A DNA stretch of 60,409 nucleotides. It comes from Zavarzinella formosa DSM 19928 (GTDB taxonomy: Bacteria > Planctomycetota > Planctomycetia > Gemmatales > Gemmataceae). The translations under genes were made by a program, and so were the position numbers. The notes under the pieces were generated by a model. It saw only the letters and a program-made list of their open reading frames with translations. It was not told where the DNA came from and did not search any database. Below are positions 26,302 through 37,397 of this stretch, one piece after another (positions within the stretch are counted from its first letter, which is position 1; every line of letters starts with the position of its first letter). The stretch is taken from NCBI RefSeq assembly GCF_000255705.1, contig NZ_JH636455.1:6649-67057 (forward strand), in the 5' to 3' direction.

Positions 26302-27801
26302 TCAACCACGATCCGGTTCCCCAGATTGTAACGGCTGGGCGGGCGGGAACCAACGCGAATGCCGCATCAACAGCCCCAATCCGAGCAGCAAGGCCAGAAA
26401 CGCCCACACGTAAACGCCATACACTTGGGCTATTTTGCCGGGCGAATCCGGGACAAGGCCGAGTTGGGCGGTCATGTCCGATTCTCCCGCCCCCACCACG
26501 GCGAGCGGTCCCACGGCCAGCGACAGCCCGGAGTAGCGTTCGGCCACTTTCGGCGTGTCGTCCGCGATCAGGCCGGAACTGGTGGAGTAAATCAGGATCG
26601 TCGCCGCCGCCAACACAACCGCGAGCCAGATCCGCAAACGGCGGCTCACCGTCGGTGTCATCACCACGGCGGCTAGAACCACAAACGGTAATAGCAACGT
26701 CACGCAGTGATGTTTCCAAGTCCGCTCGCTGAACATCAACATGCCGATCATGATGAACGAAAACTCGGCCGCCAGCGCCGGGCCGCGACGTTCCGGCGCC
26801 GGGTTCTCCGTGGTTGGCCGCAAGGGAACGCGACAAAGCCAGACTATTGCGATCATGAACAGCAATTGGCAGCCCTGCACCACCTTTTTGATGATCCCCG
26901 CGTCAAGGTCGGCGATGTTGTGGAATGACAGCGGCACATAAATGTTGTCGATCCATGCGGAGAACGACGGACTGTGCGAGAGCAACCGCGTCAGCACTCC
27001 CGGCAGGGATTGGTTTTCCCGCTCCGGGGTCACGATGCCGTGAACCAGATACGGCACAATCATCCCGTTGAACCACGCGCTCAGGGCCTCCCAGTTGCGG
27101 TCCCATCCCTTGACGAGAGAACCTTCCTGCAAGCCGTAAAAGATCGAGGGGACCACAAAGAAGAACAACACTAACCCGATGCCCGTGCCGATCAGCACGC
27201 GGAATGATCGTTTCCACAGGAAGTACACGACGAACAACGCTGGCGTCACCTTGCAGGCGATCGCCAGCGCCAGCAGCAACCCGGCCAGCAGGTCTTTGCC
27301 ACGGGAGAACGAGTAGAGGCACCCCATCACCAGAAACAGGATGAAGATGTTGATGTTCCCGTGTGCGAGGTCGCCCAGAATGGGCCGGATGGCGAGGGCG
27401 ACGCCGAGAATCTTCCCCCACACCGGAATGCGAAACGTCGGCGTTTCAACCAGCCGAAATGCCCAGGTGAAGCAAAAAAGGGCCATCCCGACTTTGAGGT
27501 AGAACCACGCCAGCGCCCCGGCGAGTGGATTGACCGTCGCCAGTTCCGAGATCGGCCAGAGCATTTGGGCCATCACCGGCGGGTTGGGGTAGTTGTACTT
27601 GGCGTGGATGTTCGCCCCTTCCTCCATGTCTTGAAGTTGCTTGCCCCAGCGATTGATGGCCCCGCGCGTATACCCGTCCTGCTTGGGGGTGAGAACCTTC
27701 ATGCTGTACTGAATGCTGACGGCGACGAAGAGAAGCATCAACGCGATGAAGAACCAGCGTTGGGCTTTGGTGTTTTCGGGCGGTGTCGCCGGGTCGGCCA
27801 T
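26302..27801 (-). CDS. GT87-like polytopic glycosyltransferase (DUF2029)
   Basis: 499 residues from ATG 27801, which follows AAGGAAG; the frame extends 18 codons further without support. It has about ten hydrophobic segments and, after the first, a G-x-I-N-R-W ... N-Y-P-N-P-P-V region resembling GT-C enzymes that use polyprenyl-phosphate sugars, such as the mannosyltransferases of GT87. A-H-G-N-I-N-I-F-I-L-F-L fits that family. It probably transfers a sugar outside the membrane. It lies in the leftward group with the FGE-like gene and the AAA+ gene. Confidence 0.75.
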   Translation of the reverse strand: MADPATPPENTKAQRWFFIALMLLFVAVSIQYSMKVLTPKQDGYTRGAINRWGKQLQDMEEGANIHAKYNYPNPPVMAQMLWPISELATVNPLAGALAWFYLKVGMALFCFTWAFRLVETPTFRIPVWGKILGVALAIRPILGDLAHGNINIFILFLVMGCLYSFSRGKDLLAGLLLALAIACKVTPALFVVYFLWKRSFRVLIGTGIGLVLFFFVVPSIFYGLQEGSLVKGWDRNWEALSAWFNGMIVPYLVHGIVTPERENQSLPGVLTRLLSHSPSFSAWIDNIYVPLSFHNIADLDAGIIKKVVQGCQLLFMIAIVWLCRVPLRPTTENPAPERRGPALAAEFSFIMIGMLMFSERTWKHHCVTLLLPFVVLAAVVMTPTVSRRLRIWLAVVLAAATILIYSTSSGLIADDTPKVAERYSGLSLAVGPLAVVGAGESDMTAQLGLVPDSPGKIAQVYGVYVWAFLALLLGLGLLMRHSRWFPPAQPLQSGEPDRG

Positions 27802-27880
27802 GAAACAACTTCCTTGTCGGGCGGACTGAAGGGGAGAGTGTACCAATCCCGGCAAAGAACTGGCAAGGCGGCTTGCTTGC

Positions 27881-28906
27881 TTACTTGCTTTCCTTCGTCA
27901 CCTTGGATCGCAGGCCAATCAAAGCCGGATATTCTTCGACGGCCCGCACCACCCGGAAGCCGACCCACACTTTGCCGCCGCCGGAGGCGAGCCACCAAAC
28001 GCTTGGCGGTTCATCCGGGTCAAGGCGGTTCCACTTGGGCAGGGAAGCCCGCCGGACCGCGCTGCGGCATTCGGTGGCCGCCGATTCAAAATTTCCGCCC
28101 CTGGCCACATGAGAATATCGTTTGTCGGTGGGGAGTTTGACCGGGTTCAACGGAGGCCTTTCCCACGGCAAAGCGTCGTATCGGGTCGCCTCGTAATGAT
28201 CGAGACACCATTCGTCCACGTTGCCGTGCATGTCGTACAGGCCCCAGGTGTTCGGTTTCTTCCGGCCCACCGGATGGGCTTGTCCGCGAGGGTTTTCCTC
28301 CGTGCGGGAATTGGCCGAGTGCCAGAAGTATTGATCCCCGGCCTCGCCCGCCTCATTGCCGAAGGAATAGGCGGTTGATGTCCCGGCCCGGCAGGCATAC
28401 TCCCATTCGGCCTCCGTGGGCAGCCGGTATTGCTTGCCGGTTTTCTTGGAAAGCCATTCGCAATACTTCATGGCCGCATGATGGCTCATGTTGAAGGCGG
28501 GATAGCCGGCGTCCCCGAAACCATAGGTTTCGTCGATGTACGATGCCGTCGGTTTGCTGACGGCATCCGCCTCCTTGTCTCGGGCGGTGCGGTCCTTGTT
28601 CTCCACGCCGAGGGGTTTGTCACGGTAGAATTGCCGGTATTCATCCCAAGTCACTTCGTGCCGGCCCATCCAAAACGGCTGGATGCGGACGCGGCGTTGC
28701 GGTCCCTCATCGAGTTGGCGACACGCCTCCTCTTTGGGGCTTCCCATCAGAAACGTGCCCCCTTTGATGGCCACCATCGTGAAACGGACGTCAGTGGCGC
28801 CGATCCGCTCGACGTAGGTTTCATGGCCGGTGGAGACGCCTTTGACCGGATCCGCCGCGACGCAGACGGCCGGAATCAGGCCGAGCAACAGGGAGAGAGG
28901 TTTCAT
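27881..28906 (-). CDS. FGE/SUMF1-like exported protein
   Basis: 341 residues from ATG 28906 (GGAG upstream), with a signal peptide ending near C-V-A-A-D. The body is a formylglycine-generating-enzyme-type domain: F-x-M-G-S-P, H-E-V-T-W-D-E-Y-R-Q-F, A-M-K-Y-C-E-W-L-S-x-x-T-G, R-L-P-T-E-A-E-W-E-Y-A-C-R-A-G, and M-H-G-N-V-D-E-W-C. The end reads G-F-R-V-V-R. I do not see the paired active-site cysteines of true sulfatase-activating enzymes, so it may be one of the many planctomycete FGE-fold proteins of unknown role. GT87-like gene follows after 79 bases. Confidence 0.88.
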   Translation of the reverse strand: MKPLSLLLGLIPAVCVAADPVKGVSTGHETYVERIGATDVRFTMVAIKGGTFLMGSPKEEACRQLDEGPQRRVRIQPFWMGRHEVTWDEYRQFYRDKPLGVENKDRTARDKEADAVSKPTASYIDETYGFGDAGYPAFNMSHHAAMKYCEWLSKKTGKQYRLPTEAEWEYACRAGTSTAYSFGNEAGEAGDQYFWHSANSRTEENPRGQAHPVGRKKPNTWGLYDMHGNVDEWCLDHYEATRYDALPWERPPLNPVKLPTDKRYSHVARGGNFESAATECRSAVRRASLPKWNRLDPDEPPSVWWLASGGGKVWVGFRVVRAVEEYPALIGLRSKVTKESK

Positions 28907-29041
28907 GGTGGCTCCGCTGATTTTGTCAAACAACACCAATGCTGTCAGACCTTGATAAGATAACGCCAGTTCGTGAACCGAACAATCAACTTCCCGAAAG
29001 CATCACCGGTGTCAGCCGGTCGAATGTTTGCGAGCCTCCCC

Positions 29042-30964
<1,923 letters not shown>

Positions 30965-31010
30965 AGACAAACACATGGCCGGGGTTGGCCGCATGCTTGG
31001 CGGCTTCCGG

Positions 31011-32048
31011 TCAGCGGGCGAATTCGTCGCGGAGAAAGGTTTGGACATCCTCCCAAAGATCGGTGGCGTGTTCCCAGTTGGTGTCCATCAATTTGAAGTC
31101 GGAGGGCGGGGCCAGACTCGGGTGCAGTTTGGCGGCCGCCTTGGGATTCAGCGGGATCTGAAAACCCCCGCCTTCGGCAAGCCGCCGCTCGGTGGCCGGG
31201 GATAGTAGTTCGCGCACCAGCGTTTGCGCCCCGGCCGGATTGGGGCACCCATGAATCACGGCGAGGGTGTTGGGAATCAACAGGGTTCCCATCTTCGGAT
31301 GTTTGGCGTGGCCGTCCCGGTCGGGCAACACAAGCGCCACCGGACGGCCAGAGTCGATTTCGCCAATCGCGTCGTCCGCGTCCGTGAGGCCGACGGCAAA
31401 CCGTCCGTCCGCGACGGCTTGGGCCACCGGCTTGTTGCCAGCCAGGACGGCGATCCCGTTCGCCTTCAGGCCGCGATAAAACGCCTTGGCGGTTTCATCT
31501 CCCAACACATCGAACAGGCAGGCGGCCTGCGTGGCGGTCGTGCCAAAAGCGGGCTTCGCCATCGCCAGCCGACCGTTCCATCTCGGGTCGGTGAGTTCCA
31601 ACAGACTTTTCGGCCAGTCGGCCTTGGCCGCCAGTTTGGTGTTGACGATCAACACACGGGGCCGGGCGGCAAAGGCCCGCCAGAGGCCGTGCGCGGGGCG
31701 GGTCCATTCGGGGAATTCCCCCGGCTCGGTGGTGATCGGTTCGAGCAGGCCGGCCCGTTGGAGACGGATCGTGTTCAGGATCTCGTTGTTCCAAAACACA
31801 TCGCAGCGGGGGCGTTCCTTTTCCCGGATGATTTCCTCGAACAGGCTGACCGATTTTTGGGCCTCGGTGTCGAACTTGGGAGAGACCTCCAAGCCGGTCG
31901 AAGCGTGAAAGTCGGCGAGGATTCCCTCGGCAAATTCGCGGTCTTGGGCGCAATAAAGCGTCACCCGGTTTTGGTTCCGGGAACAACCGGCGACGGCGAG
32001 AAAACCGGCGGCGAGAAAGCCGCGGCGGTCAATGGGGAATTGGAACAT
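31011..32048 (-). CDS. ABC-type substrate-binding lipoprotein, iron(III)-binding-like
   Basis: 345 residues from ATG 32048. The leader combines a twin-arginine-like D-R-R-G-F-L motif with an A-V-A-G-C lipobox, so the mature protein is probably a lipoprotein. The fold pattern is that of periplasmic Fe3+/AfuA-type binding proteins: V-T-L-Y-C-A-Q-D, C-D-V-F-W-N-N-E, D-P-R-W-N-G-R-L-A and the R-E-L-L-S-P-A-T-E-R segment. No permease or ATPase gene is adjacent. Its start lies inside the 3' end of the AsmA-like gene (20-base overlap), implying coupled translation. Confidence 0.85.
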   Translation of the reverse strand: MFQFPIDRRGFLAAGFLAVAGCSRNQNRVTLYCAQDREFAEGILADFHASTGLEVSPKFDTEAQKSVSLFEEIIREKERPRCDVFWNNEILNTIRLQRAGLLEPITTEPGEFPEWTRPAHGLWRAFAARPRVLIVNTKLAAKADWPKSLLELTDPRWNGRLAMAKPAFGTTATQAACLFDVLGDETAKAFYRGLKANGIAVLAGNKPVAQAVADGRFAVGLTDADDAIGEIDSGRPVALVLPDRDGHAKHPKMGTLLIPNTLAVIHGCPNPAGAQTLVRELLSPATERRLAEGGGFQIPLNPKAAAKLHPSLAPPSDFKLMDTNWEHATDLWEDVQTFLRDEFAR

Positions 32049-35000
32049 AGCGGAGCACAAAAAAGCGGACAGCGGCATCACTTAGAGTACGGATTGTTTG
32101 AACGCGATACTGCGGGGTGTCTGTGGTTCCAGTCACTTCCAGGTAGATGACGAAATTCCCGATGATGCCGAGAATCTGCTGAATCCCGGCCGGGTTCAAC
32201 GGCTGGGACACGATTTGAGAGGCGAGCGTGGAAAGACGGGTGAGAATCCCCGCGCTGAGATCCAACCGGCCGGGGGTGCCGGCCACGTTGAGCCGCAACC
32301 GGCCGGAAGTGGTGATGGTTCCGTCCGCGTACACATCGAGCGACGGCCCGGTGAGTGTCAGCCGCTCGATGTTCCAGACGCCGTTGGCGAGCGTGGTTTT
32401 CAATTCGCCCGCGCTGATGGGGGGATTGTTGCCGATTCCCAAAAGCGGCGTGGCCTGCGCCAGCACCGGCAGCCCAAAAGGGGTCGCCTCGCCGCTTTTG
32501 GCCAGCAAGAGAGCCTTGATGTCGTCCGTGCTTCGCAGCCGGTCGGAGGAGAAGGTGAAGGACCCGCTCACCGGCGTGCTGCCGATAATCCCGCCGGCGG
32601 TCTGGAAGATCGTTGACACATTGACGTTGCCGAACTTCAATTCGCCGGACATGTGCGTGTCTGTGTCGGGAAAGAAATCGATTTCCGCCCGGCCGGTCAC
32701 CCGGCCGCGGGCCGCCGAGCCGACCAAATCGCGGATGTGGATTTCCCCCCGGCCGGTGGCGGGGAAGGCCGCCCAGTCCAGCGGAAAACGGGCTTCCTGC
32801 ACCGGGATTTTGTAGATGGTCCCCTGCGAGGCGATTAACGCGCCGGAACCCCGCCATTCCCGGCCCAGCGTCGTGGTCAGGCTGCCGTCCACCTTGCATT
32901 TGATCCACTTCGCCACGTGCGGGAAGGGAAAGAACAGCGTGTCGGACGGGAAGTTGGAAAACGTCACCGTGCCCCGGCTGCGGTCGATCTTCATTCGATC
33001 AAAGGTGGCCGACACGCGGGCCAGTCCGTCCGCCACCGGAATGTTGAAATCCTCCAGCCGGATTTCAGCGGGAGTCACGCGGAGGGTGCCTTCGCCGAGG
33101 AGCGCGACCGAATTGCCCCCGAATCGAATCCGGGTGGCCCGGACGCTTCCCGTGCCCACCAGCCGGTCTTGGGCATCCGTCGTCAGCGGGAACAAGCCCT
33201 CAATGTCGGCATCCAGCGGCCCGAGCGTGTTTTGCAGCCCGCTCCCCTCCAGAATCTTGGAGAGTTGCACCCCCTTGAGCCGGATCGTGCCAAGAGGAAC
33301 GTCGTTTTCTTTCTTCGGCGCCGGGGCGATCTTCTTCGGTTCCGGGGCGGCCTTTTTGGCCGGGGGTGGGGGATATTGCCCCTCGACTTCAAACTGGCCG
33401 CCGAGGGCATCGCCGGACAGTTTGTACCGCACCACGCCCGCATTGTAACGGGCGTCCACCTTGATCTTCTCGGCCGGAAAGTTTTGCAATTTCAACTTGG
33501 GCGCTCGCAGTTCAATCTTGGCGACGGCCGGCCTCGATCCCCCCTCGGCGGCGGGCGGAACCTTCACGCTGATTTCCCCGTCGGCCGTTCCCTCCATGCT
33601 CACGGCTCCTCCGAGCGGCAGGCTCTTGGTCAGTTCGCCCAAGTCGATCTTCGAGATTTTCAGGTTGCCTTCGCTGGCCGCGTCCGGGCGAAACGGGATG
33701 CCAAGGTTACCGGTCACCTCCCCCTTGAACAACTTCGCGGTGAACTCCGAGAATCGCATGGCCTTGTCGTCCGCATCCCATTTCGCGTTGACCTCGCCCA
33801 CGGGAATTGGCCCGACTTTTAACCCGGTGATCTTGGCCGTGCCGGAACCTTTGACGGAGAGCGGCTTGAGCGTCCCCTCGGCCTTCGCATCCGCGGCGGC
33901 CACCCCGGAGAGTTGAATTCCAACCGGGACCAGATCGCGAAGATCGTCCAAGCGTTCCAAGGCCACTTTGTCGAGTTTGAACTGGACGGAGAACCGGTAA
34001 TCTTTGTCCAACGAAAGCTCGCCCTTGCCGGTGATTTGCCCTGCCGGGGAGTCCGCATCCGGGCCGGGGAGATGGGTGTCGAGTTCATCAATCGTCAATC
34101 GGCCGTCACGGAGGCGAAGTTTCATCTTCACGTTTTCAATCGGCAAATCCTCGACCGTTAGCTTGGGGGAGGTCAGCGTGCCGGAGAGGCGGTAGGTGGT
34201 GAAATCGTTGGGGGTCTCCGTTGGGATTTCCACCTGGAGCTTGACCGACGCCTTCCCCCCCAATCGGATTGGCAGCGCAAACTTGAGGCTTTTCAGCACG
34301 TCATCCACGCTGACATCGGTCAGCGAGATGTTAACCTTCAGATAAGCCTTCTCTTCCTTCGGGGCGTTCGCCGGTTTGACGACATTGGCGATTCCCTTGA
34401 GGATCTTGGACAGCAGGCCGGGTTGCTGGCCGGCGGGGGGATCTTTCTTCGGCGGGGCGACGGGCTGCAACACCTCATGATTGGCCAGGACGATGTCCTC
34501 TCCTCCGGGAGCGGGCGCCCGGCGCATCAACTTGAAGCCTCCTTTGACTGATGGCTTCAGCGACAGATGAATCGGGTCGGCGGGGACGCCGCGAAACTTC
34601 ACTTGCTCGACCACCCCCTCGCCTCGTCCGTCCGTCTCCACCCCGCCGCTGTCCGGAATCGTCAGCGAGAAATTGAGTTTGGCCCGAAGCCGCCCCTCGA
34701 TTTCATCCGGGATCTTCCAACGGTCGGGAAGTTTCTTGACATCCACATTCGCCATGTCCGCTTTGAAATTCAGCACATCCTTTTGGGAATGGCCGAACTC
34801 CATTTCGGAATCCACTTGGACAGTTCCGTCGGCGAACTGGCTCCGCACATTGTTGAGTTTCAGGGTGGTTCCCTCGGCCACCAGTTCGCCGTGAGCCTGC
34901 TTGAACTCCAACCCGACGTTCGGGATGCTGATGTCCGTTTCGGTGGGGGACATCGTCAGCTTGTAAGTGAGTTTTTCGGTGGCGAGATCGACCCGCAGGT

Positions 35001-35727
35001 CCAGGTTGAGACCGGAGTTGCCGCTCAGCCGAACCGCCTTCCAGGCGTTGGGGTTCACGAACGGGGTGCGTTCCAGCAGTTCCGGGGTGATATGCCGGGG
35101 TTCCGGGGACTTCAGGCTCAGCGTGGCGACTTGAGCGGTCGAATCAAGCAATCCCTCAATCTGGCATTGTCCCCAATCCTTGTCATTGAGGGTGCCGTGA
35201 ACGGTGGGGTTGCCATTGTCCAAGCCAATCGTCAGGTCGATGCCGTGAAACACCGAATCCGGGTGGCCCTCTTGAAGGATCGTCAGTTCGCCGGACACAA
35301 TGCGGACGTTCGGAAGCGTCGTCCCGCCGCCAGACTCGGGGGCGGGGAGTTTGGTGATGAGATCGCCCGCCCGGTTGAATCGCAGCCTCACTTGGGCATC
35401 GGCCAGTGTGATCGTCTTCGGGGAGCGTCCGGCGATGGCCGAGACGGGGGAAATATCCAAGTCGGCTTCGCGGACGGTCACCCAAGGCTCGGCCGTCTCC
35501 GGGCTGGCCTCCCGTTCGTAAATCCGCAACTCGTTGACGCCCGTGCTGGCAAATCCCAATGACAGGTGACTGATGCGAACGGGCGCGCCGAGGCGAGCTT
35601 CAATCTTGTCGGCGGCCAGCTTCGAGGCACGAGCCGAGCGGGCAAAGGCCCATCCCCCCACGACAATTGTGAGAACGAGCAGGGCGAATGCCCCGGCCAC
35701 ATATCGTCGTTGGAACATTCGCCTCAT
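32029..35727 (-). CDS. giant AsmA/TamB-like envelope protein
   Basis: 1232 residues with one N-terminal membrane anchor (~10-28) and no other helix. The long beta-rich body with repeated L-x-V-x-x-L-x-I-x-x-V segments and a conserved C-terminal block (G-x-I-x-G-x-x-P-V-x-G-S-F and R-L-x-L-x-G-x-x-L-x-V-Y-A-D-G-x-I) is typical of AsmA-like proteins proposed to bridge the envelope and move lipids. A Lys/Pro-rich linker lies near residue 805. ATG 35727 is preceded by GGAGAAGG. Its stop lies 20 bases inside the substrate-binding lipoprotein gene. Confidence 0.85.
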   Translation of the reverse strand: MRRMFQRRYVAGAFALLVLTIVVGGWAFARSARASKLAADKIEARLGAPVRISHLSLGFASTGVNELRIYEREASPETAEPWVTVREADLDISPVSAIAGRSPKTITLADAQVRLRFNRAGDLITKLPAPESGGGTTLPNVRIVSGELTILQEGHPDSVFHGIDLTIGLDNGNPTVHGTLNDKDWGQCQIEGLLDSTAQVATLSLKSPEPRHITPELLERTPFVNPNAWKAVRLSGNSGLNLDLRVDLATEKLTYKLTMSPTETDISIPNVGLEFKQAHGELVAEGTTLKLNNVRSQFADGTVQVDSEMEFGHSQKDVLNFKADMANVDVKKLPDRWKIPDEIEGRLRAKLNFSLTIPDSGGVETDGRGEGVVEQVKFRGVPADPIHLSLKPSVKGGFKLMRRAPAPGGEDIVLANHEVLQPVAPPKKDPPAGQQPGLLSKILKGIANVVKPANAPKEEKAYLKVNISLTDVSVDDVLKSLKFALPIRLGGKASVKLQVEIPTETPNDFTTYRLSGTLTSPKLTVEDLPIENVKMKLRLRDGRLTIDELDTHLPGPDADSPAGQITGKGELSLDKDYRFSVQFKLDKVALERLDDLRDLVPVGIQLSGVAAADAKAEGTLKPLSVKGSGTAKITGLKVGPIPVGEVNAKWDADDKAMRFSEFTAKLFKGEVTGNLGIPFRPDAASEGNLKISKIDLGELTKSLPLGGAVSMEGTADGEISVKVPPAAEGGSRPAVAKIELRAPKLKLQNFPAEKIKVDARYNAGVVRYKLSGDALGGQFEVEGQYPPPPAKKAAPEPKKIAPAPKKENDVPLGTIRLKGVQLSKILEGSGLQNTLGPLDADIEGLFPLTTDAQDRLVGTGSVRATRIRFGGNSVALLGEGTLRVTPAEIRLEDFNIPVADGLARVSATFDRMKIDRSRGTVTFSNFPSDTLFFPFPHVAKWIKCKVDGSLTTTLGREWRGSGALIASQGTIYKIPVQEARFPLDWAAFPATGRGEIHIRDLVGSAARGRVTGRAEIDFFPDTDTHMSGELKFGNVNVSTIFQTAGGIIGSTPVSGSFTFSSDRLRSTDDIKALLLAKSGEATPFGLPVLAQATPLLGIGNNPPISAGELKTTLANGVWNIERLTLTGPSLDVYADGTITTSGRLRLNVAGTPGRLDLSAGILTRLSTLASQIVSQPLNPAGIQQILGIIGNFVIYLEVTGTTDTPQYRVQTIRTLSDAAVRFFVLRYVPIPH

Positions 35728-35949
35728 GGCGCCTTCTCCGGGTGCGACGGGGTGAGCGTCAAGTCAATGGAATCGGCCGTTTGGGCCGTGTTTCCACGCA
35801 GATTGAGTCTGATGTGAAGACACGCGAGCGCGAGGATGTCTCCCAACGGGTGAAATCCATGCAACCGCGATTCTATGCGATTCGCGTGCCAAACTGTTTG
35901 GAATCAAACAGCCGTTTCCGGCTGCGGCGAAATCCCCCGGTTGAAAGTG

Positions 35950-35978
35950 TTGACCGTGTCCGTCATTCCGGGAATAAT
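35950..35978 (+). promoter_or_regulatory. sigma70-type promoter for the PDZ gene
   Basis: TTGACC at 35950-35955 and AATAAT at 35973-35978 with a 17-base spacer, 56 bases ahead of the PDZ gene start. The rest of the 307-base spacer 35728-36034 between divergent genes shows no gene. Confidence 0.55.
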
Positions 35979-36034
35979 GGGAAAACGCCACCACCACACG
36001 GTCATTCGATCATTCTCTTGAGGGAGGATCCATC

Positions 36035-37177
36035 ATGTCATTTCGTCAATTGTCAGTCCGTTCCTGGTTGAAAGGTCTGTTGCCGGGAATCGGACTGCTT
36101 GGGATTGTCACGGCTGCCCCGTTGTTCGCGGACCCGCCTGCGGAACGAGGGGAACGCCCGGCGGTCCGGCCGACCGGAGATCCGACTGTCAAATTGATGC
36201 AAACCATGTTGGAGAAACTCCGGAAAGATCTCGGCCCAAATGATCCGGCGGTTATCCAACTGGAACAATCACTGAAGTTGATGACGGAAAAAAAGCCCGT
36301 TGACAGACCCGCCGTCCCGGTCGAGCCGCCGCCGGTGGTGAATCCCGCCCCGCTTCGGGGGGACGGAGACGACTTTTTCGATCTGGCCGAAGAACTCCAG
36401 CAACAAATGGATGTGCTTCGCAACGCCATTCAAGGCAAGGGCGGCATTCAGATTCAAGGCGGGTTGGGGGGCGGGCCGCTGATTATCGGGCCGGGGGGCT
36501 TGCAGGGACTTCAGATGGGCGGGTTCGGCGGTCCGCTGGCTCTCGGCGGGGACATGAACGTCGCCCGCAAGGGGCGGTTCGGCATTCGCATTGAATCGCC
36601 GAGTCCGGTTTTGTCCGCCCAATTGGATTTGCCGAACGGGCAGGGAATCGTTTGCACGGATGTGCCCGCCGATTCCGTGGCCGGAAAGGCTGGCATCAAG
36701 CCCCATGACATCCTGCTGGAGGTGGCCGGGAAACCGGTTCCCAGCAACGGGGCCGAGTTCATCAACCAGCTCCGGGAGATCAAAGCCGATCAGGCCGTGG
36801 ACATCGTCTTGCTTCGCAAGGGCCGCAAGGAAACGCTTCGGGGTGTGAAACTTCCGGAAGCCGTTGAACCGCCCGTGTTGCAGCGTCCACAATTGAATGT
36901 GTTTCCCCAACCAGTCCAACCGGCGATCCAGCCTCCGTTCCCGGTCGCCGGTCCCGGTGAACAGGTTCAGGTCCAGCAACAAAACAACGCCTTCACGGTG
37001 CAGATGAGCAAAGACGGTGTGAAGATGGTCCTGACCGGTGAGAAAGAAGACGGCAAGCCGGTCGTCGGCTCCATCGAAATTGAGGCGGCCGGAAAAGTAA
37101 TCCGGGCCGAGAGCATCGATAAGCTGCCGAAGGAATATCAGGGGATGGCCGAAAAGGCGTTGAAGAATGTTCGATAA
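36035..37177 (+). CDS. exported PDZ-domain protein
   Basis: 380 residues. ATG 36035 follows GGGAGGA. Signal peptide to about residue 32 (P-L-F-A-D). A helix-forming charged region (~50-90), a glycine-rich stretch (~135-180), then one PDZ domain (~185-275: F-G-I-R-I, A-G-I-K-P-H-D-I-L-L-E-V-A-G-K-P-V) and a Gln/Pro-rich linker to a small C-terminal domain. No protease catalytic triad is present, so it is a PDZ scaffold or adaptor rather than a DegP-type protease. The target is unknown. Confidence 0.85.
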   Translation: MSFRQLSVRSWLKGLLPGIGLLGIVTAAPLFADPPAERGERPAVRPTGDPTVKLMQTMLEKLRKDLGPNDPAVIQLEQSLKLMTEKKPVDRPAVPVEPPPVVNPAPLRGDGDDFFDLAEELQQQMDVLRNAIQGKGGIQIQGGLGGGPLIIGPGGLQGLQMGGFGGPLALGGDMNVARKGRFGIRIESPSPVLSAQLDLPNGQGIVCTDVPADSVAGKAGIKPHDILLEVAGKPVPSNGAEFINQLREIKADQAVDIVLLRKGRKETLRGVKLPEAVEPPVLQRPQLNVFPQPVQPAIQPPFPVAGPGEQVQVQQQNNAFTVQMSKDGVKMVLTGEKEDGKPVVGSIEIEAAGKVIRAESIDKLPKEYQGMAEKALKNVR

Positions 37178-37229
37178 AACAGGGGGGCCACGGGTTGCGC
37201 TTCGCGCCATCCGTGAAACTTCCCTTGCA

Positions 37230-37266
37230 AGCCGGGAACATTACTGATTCTTCCCGGCTGAAATTT
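37230..37266 (+). terminator. possible terminator after the PDZ gene
   Basis: Positions 37230-37238 pair perfectly with 37251-37259 (9 bp, 12-base loop), followed by GAAATTTTG. Weak T-run. Confidence 0.4.
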
Positions 37267-37397
37267 TGATTCCTTGAGAGAACTTACCCCAAGTTCATGC
37301 TAGATTAGCGTGTGGCGACGCCCGCAGCGCCATGCGACCTATTAACCCCGGGGCGTGTGCGCGACCGCCGACATCGCCGGGAGAATGATTCGGGGCA

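Noticed and set aside
34567-35562. 331-codon frame antisense to the AsmA-like gene
   Set aside because: Third-position GC bias creates an open antisense frame; no ribosome-binding site or recognisable domain.
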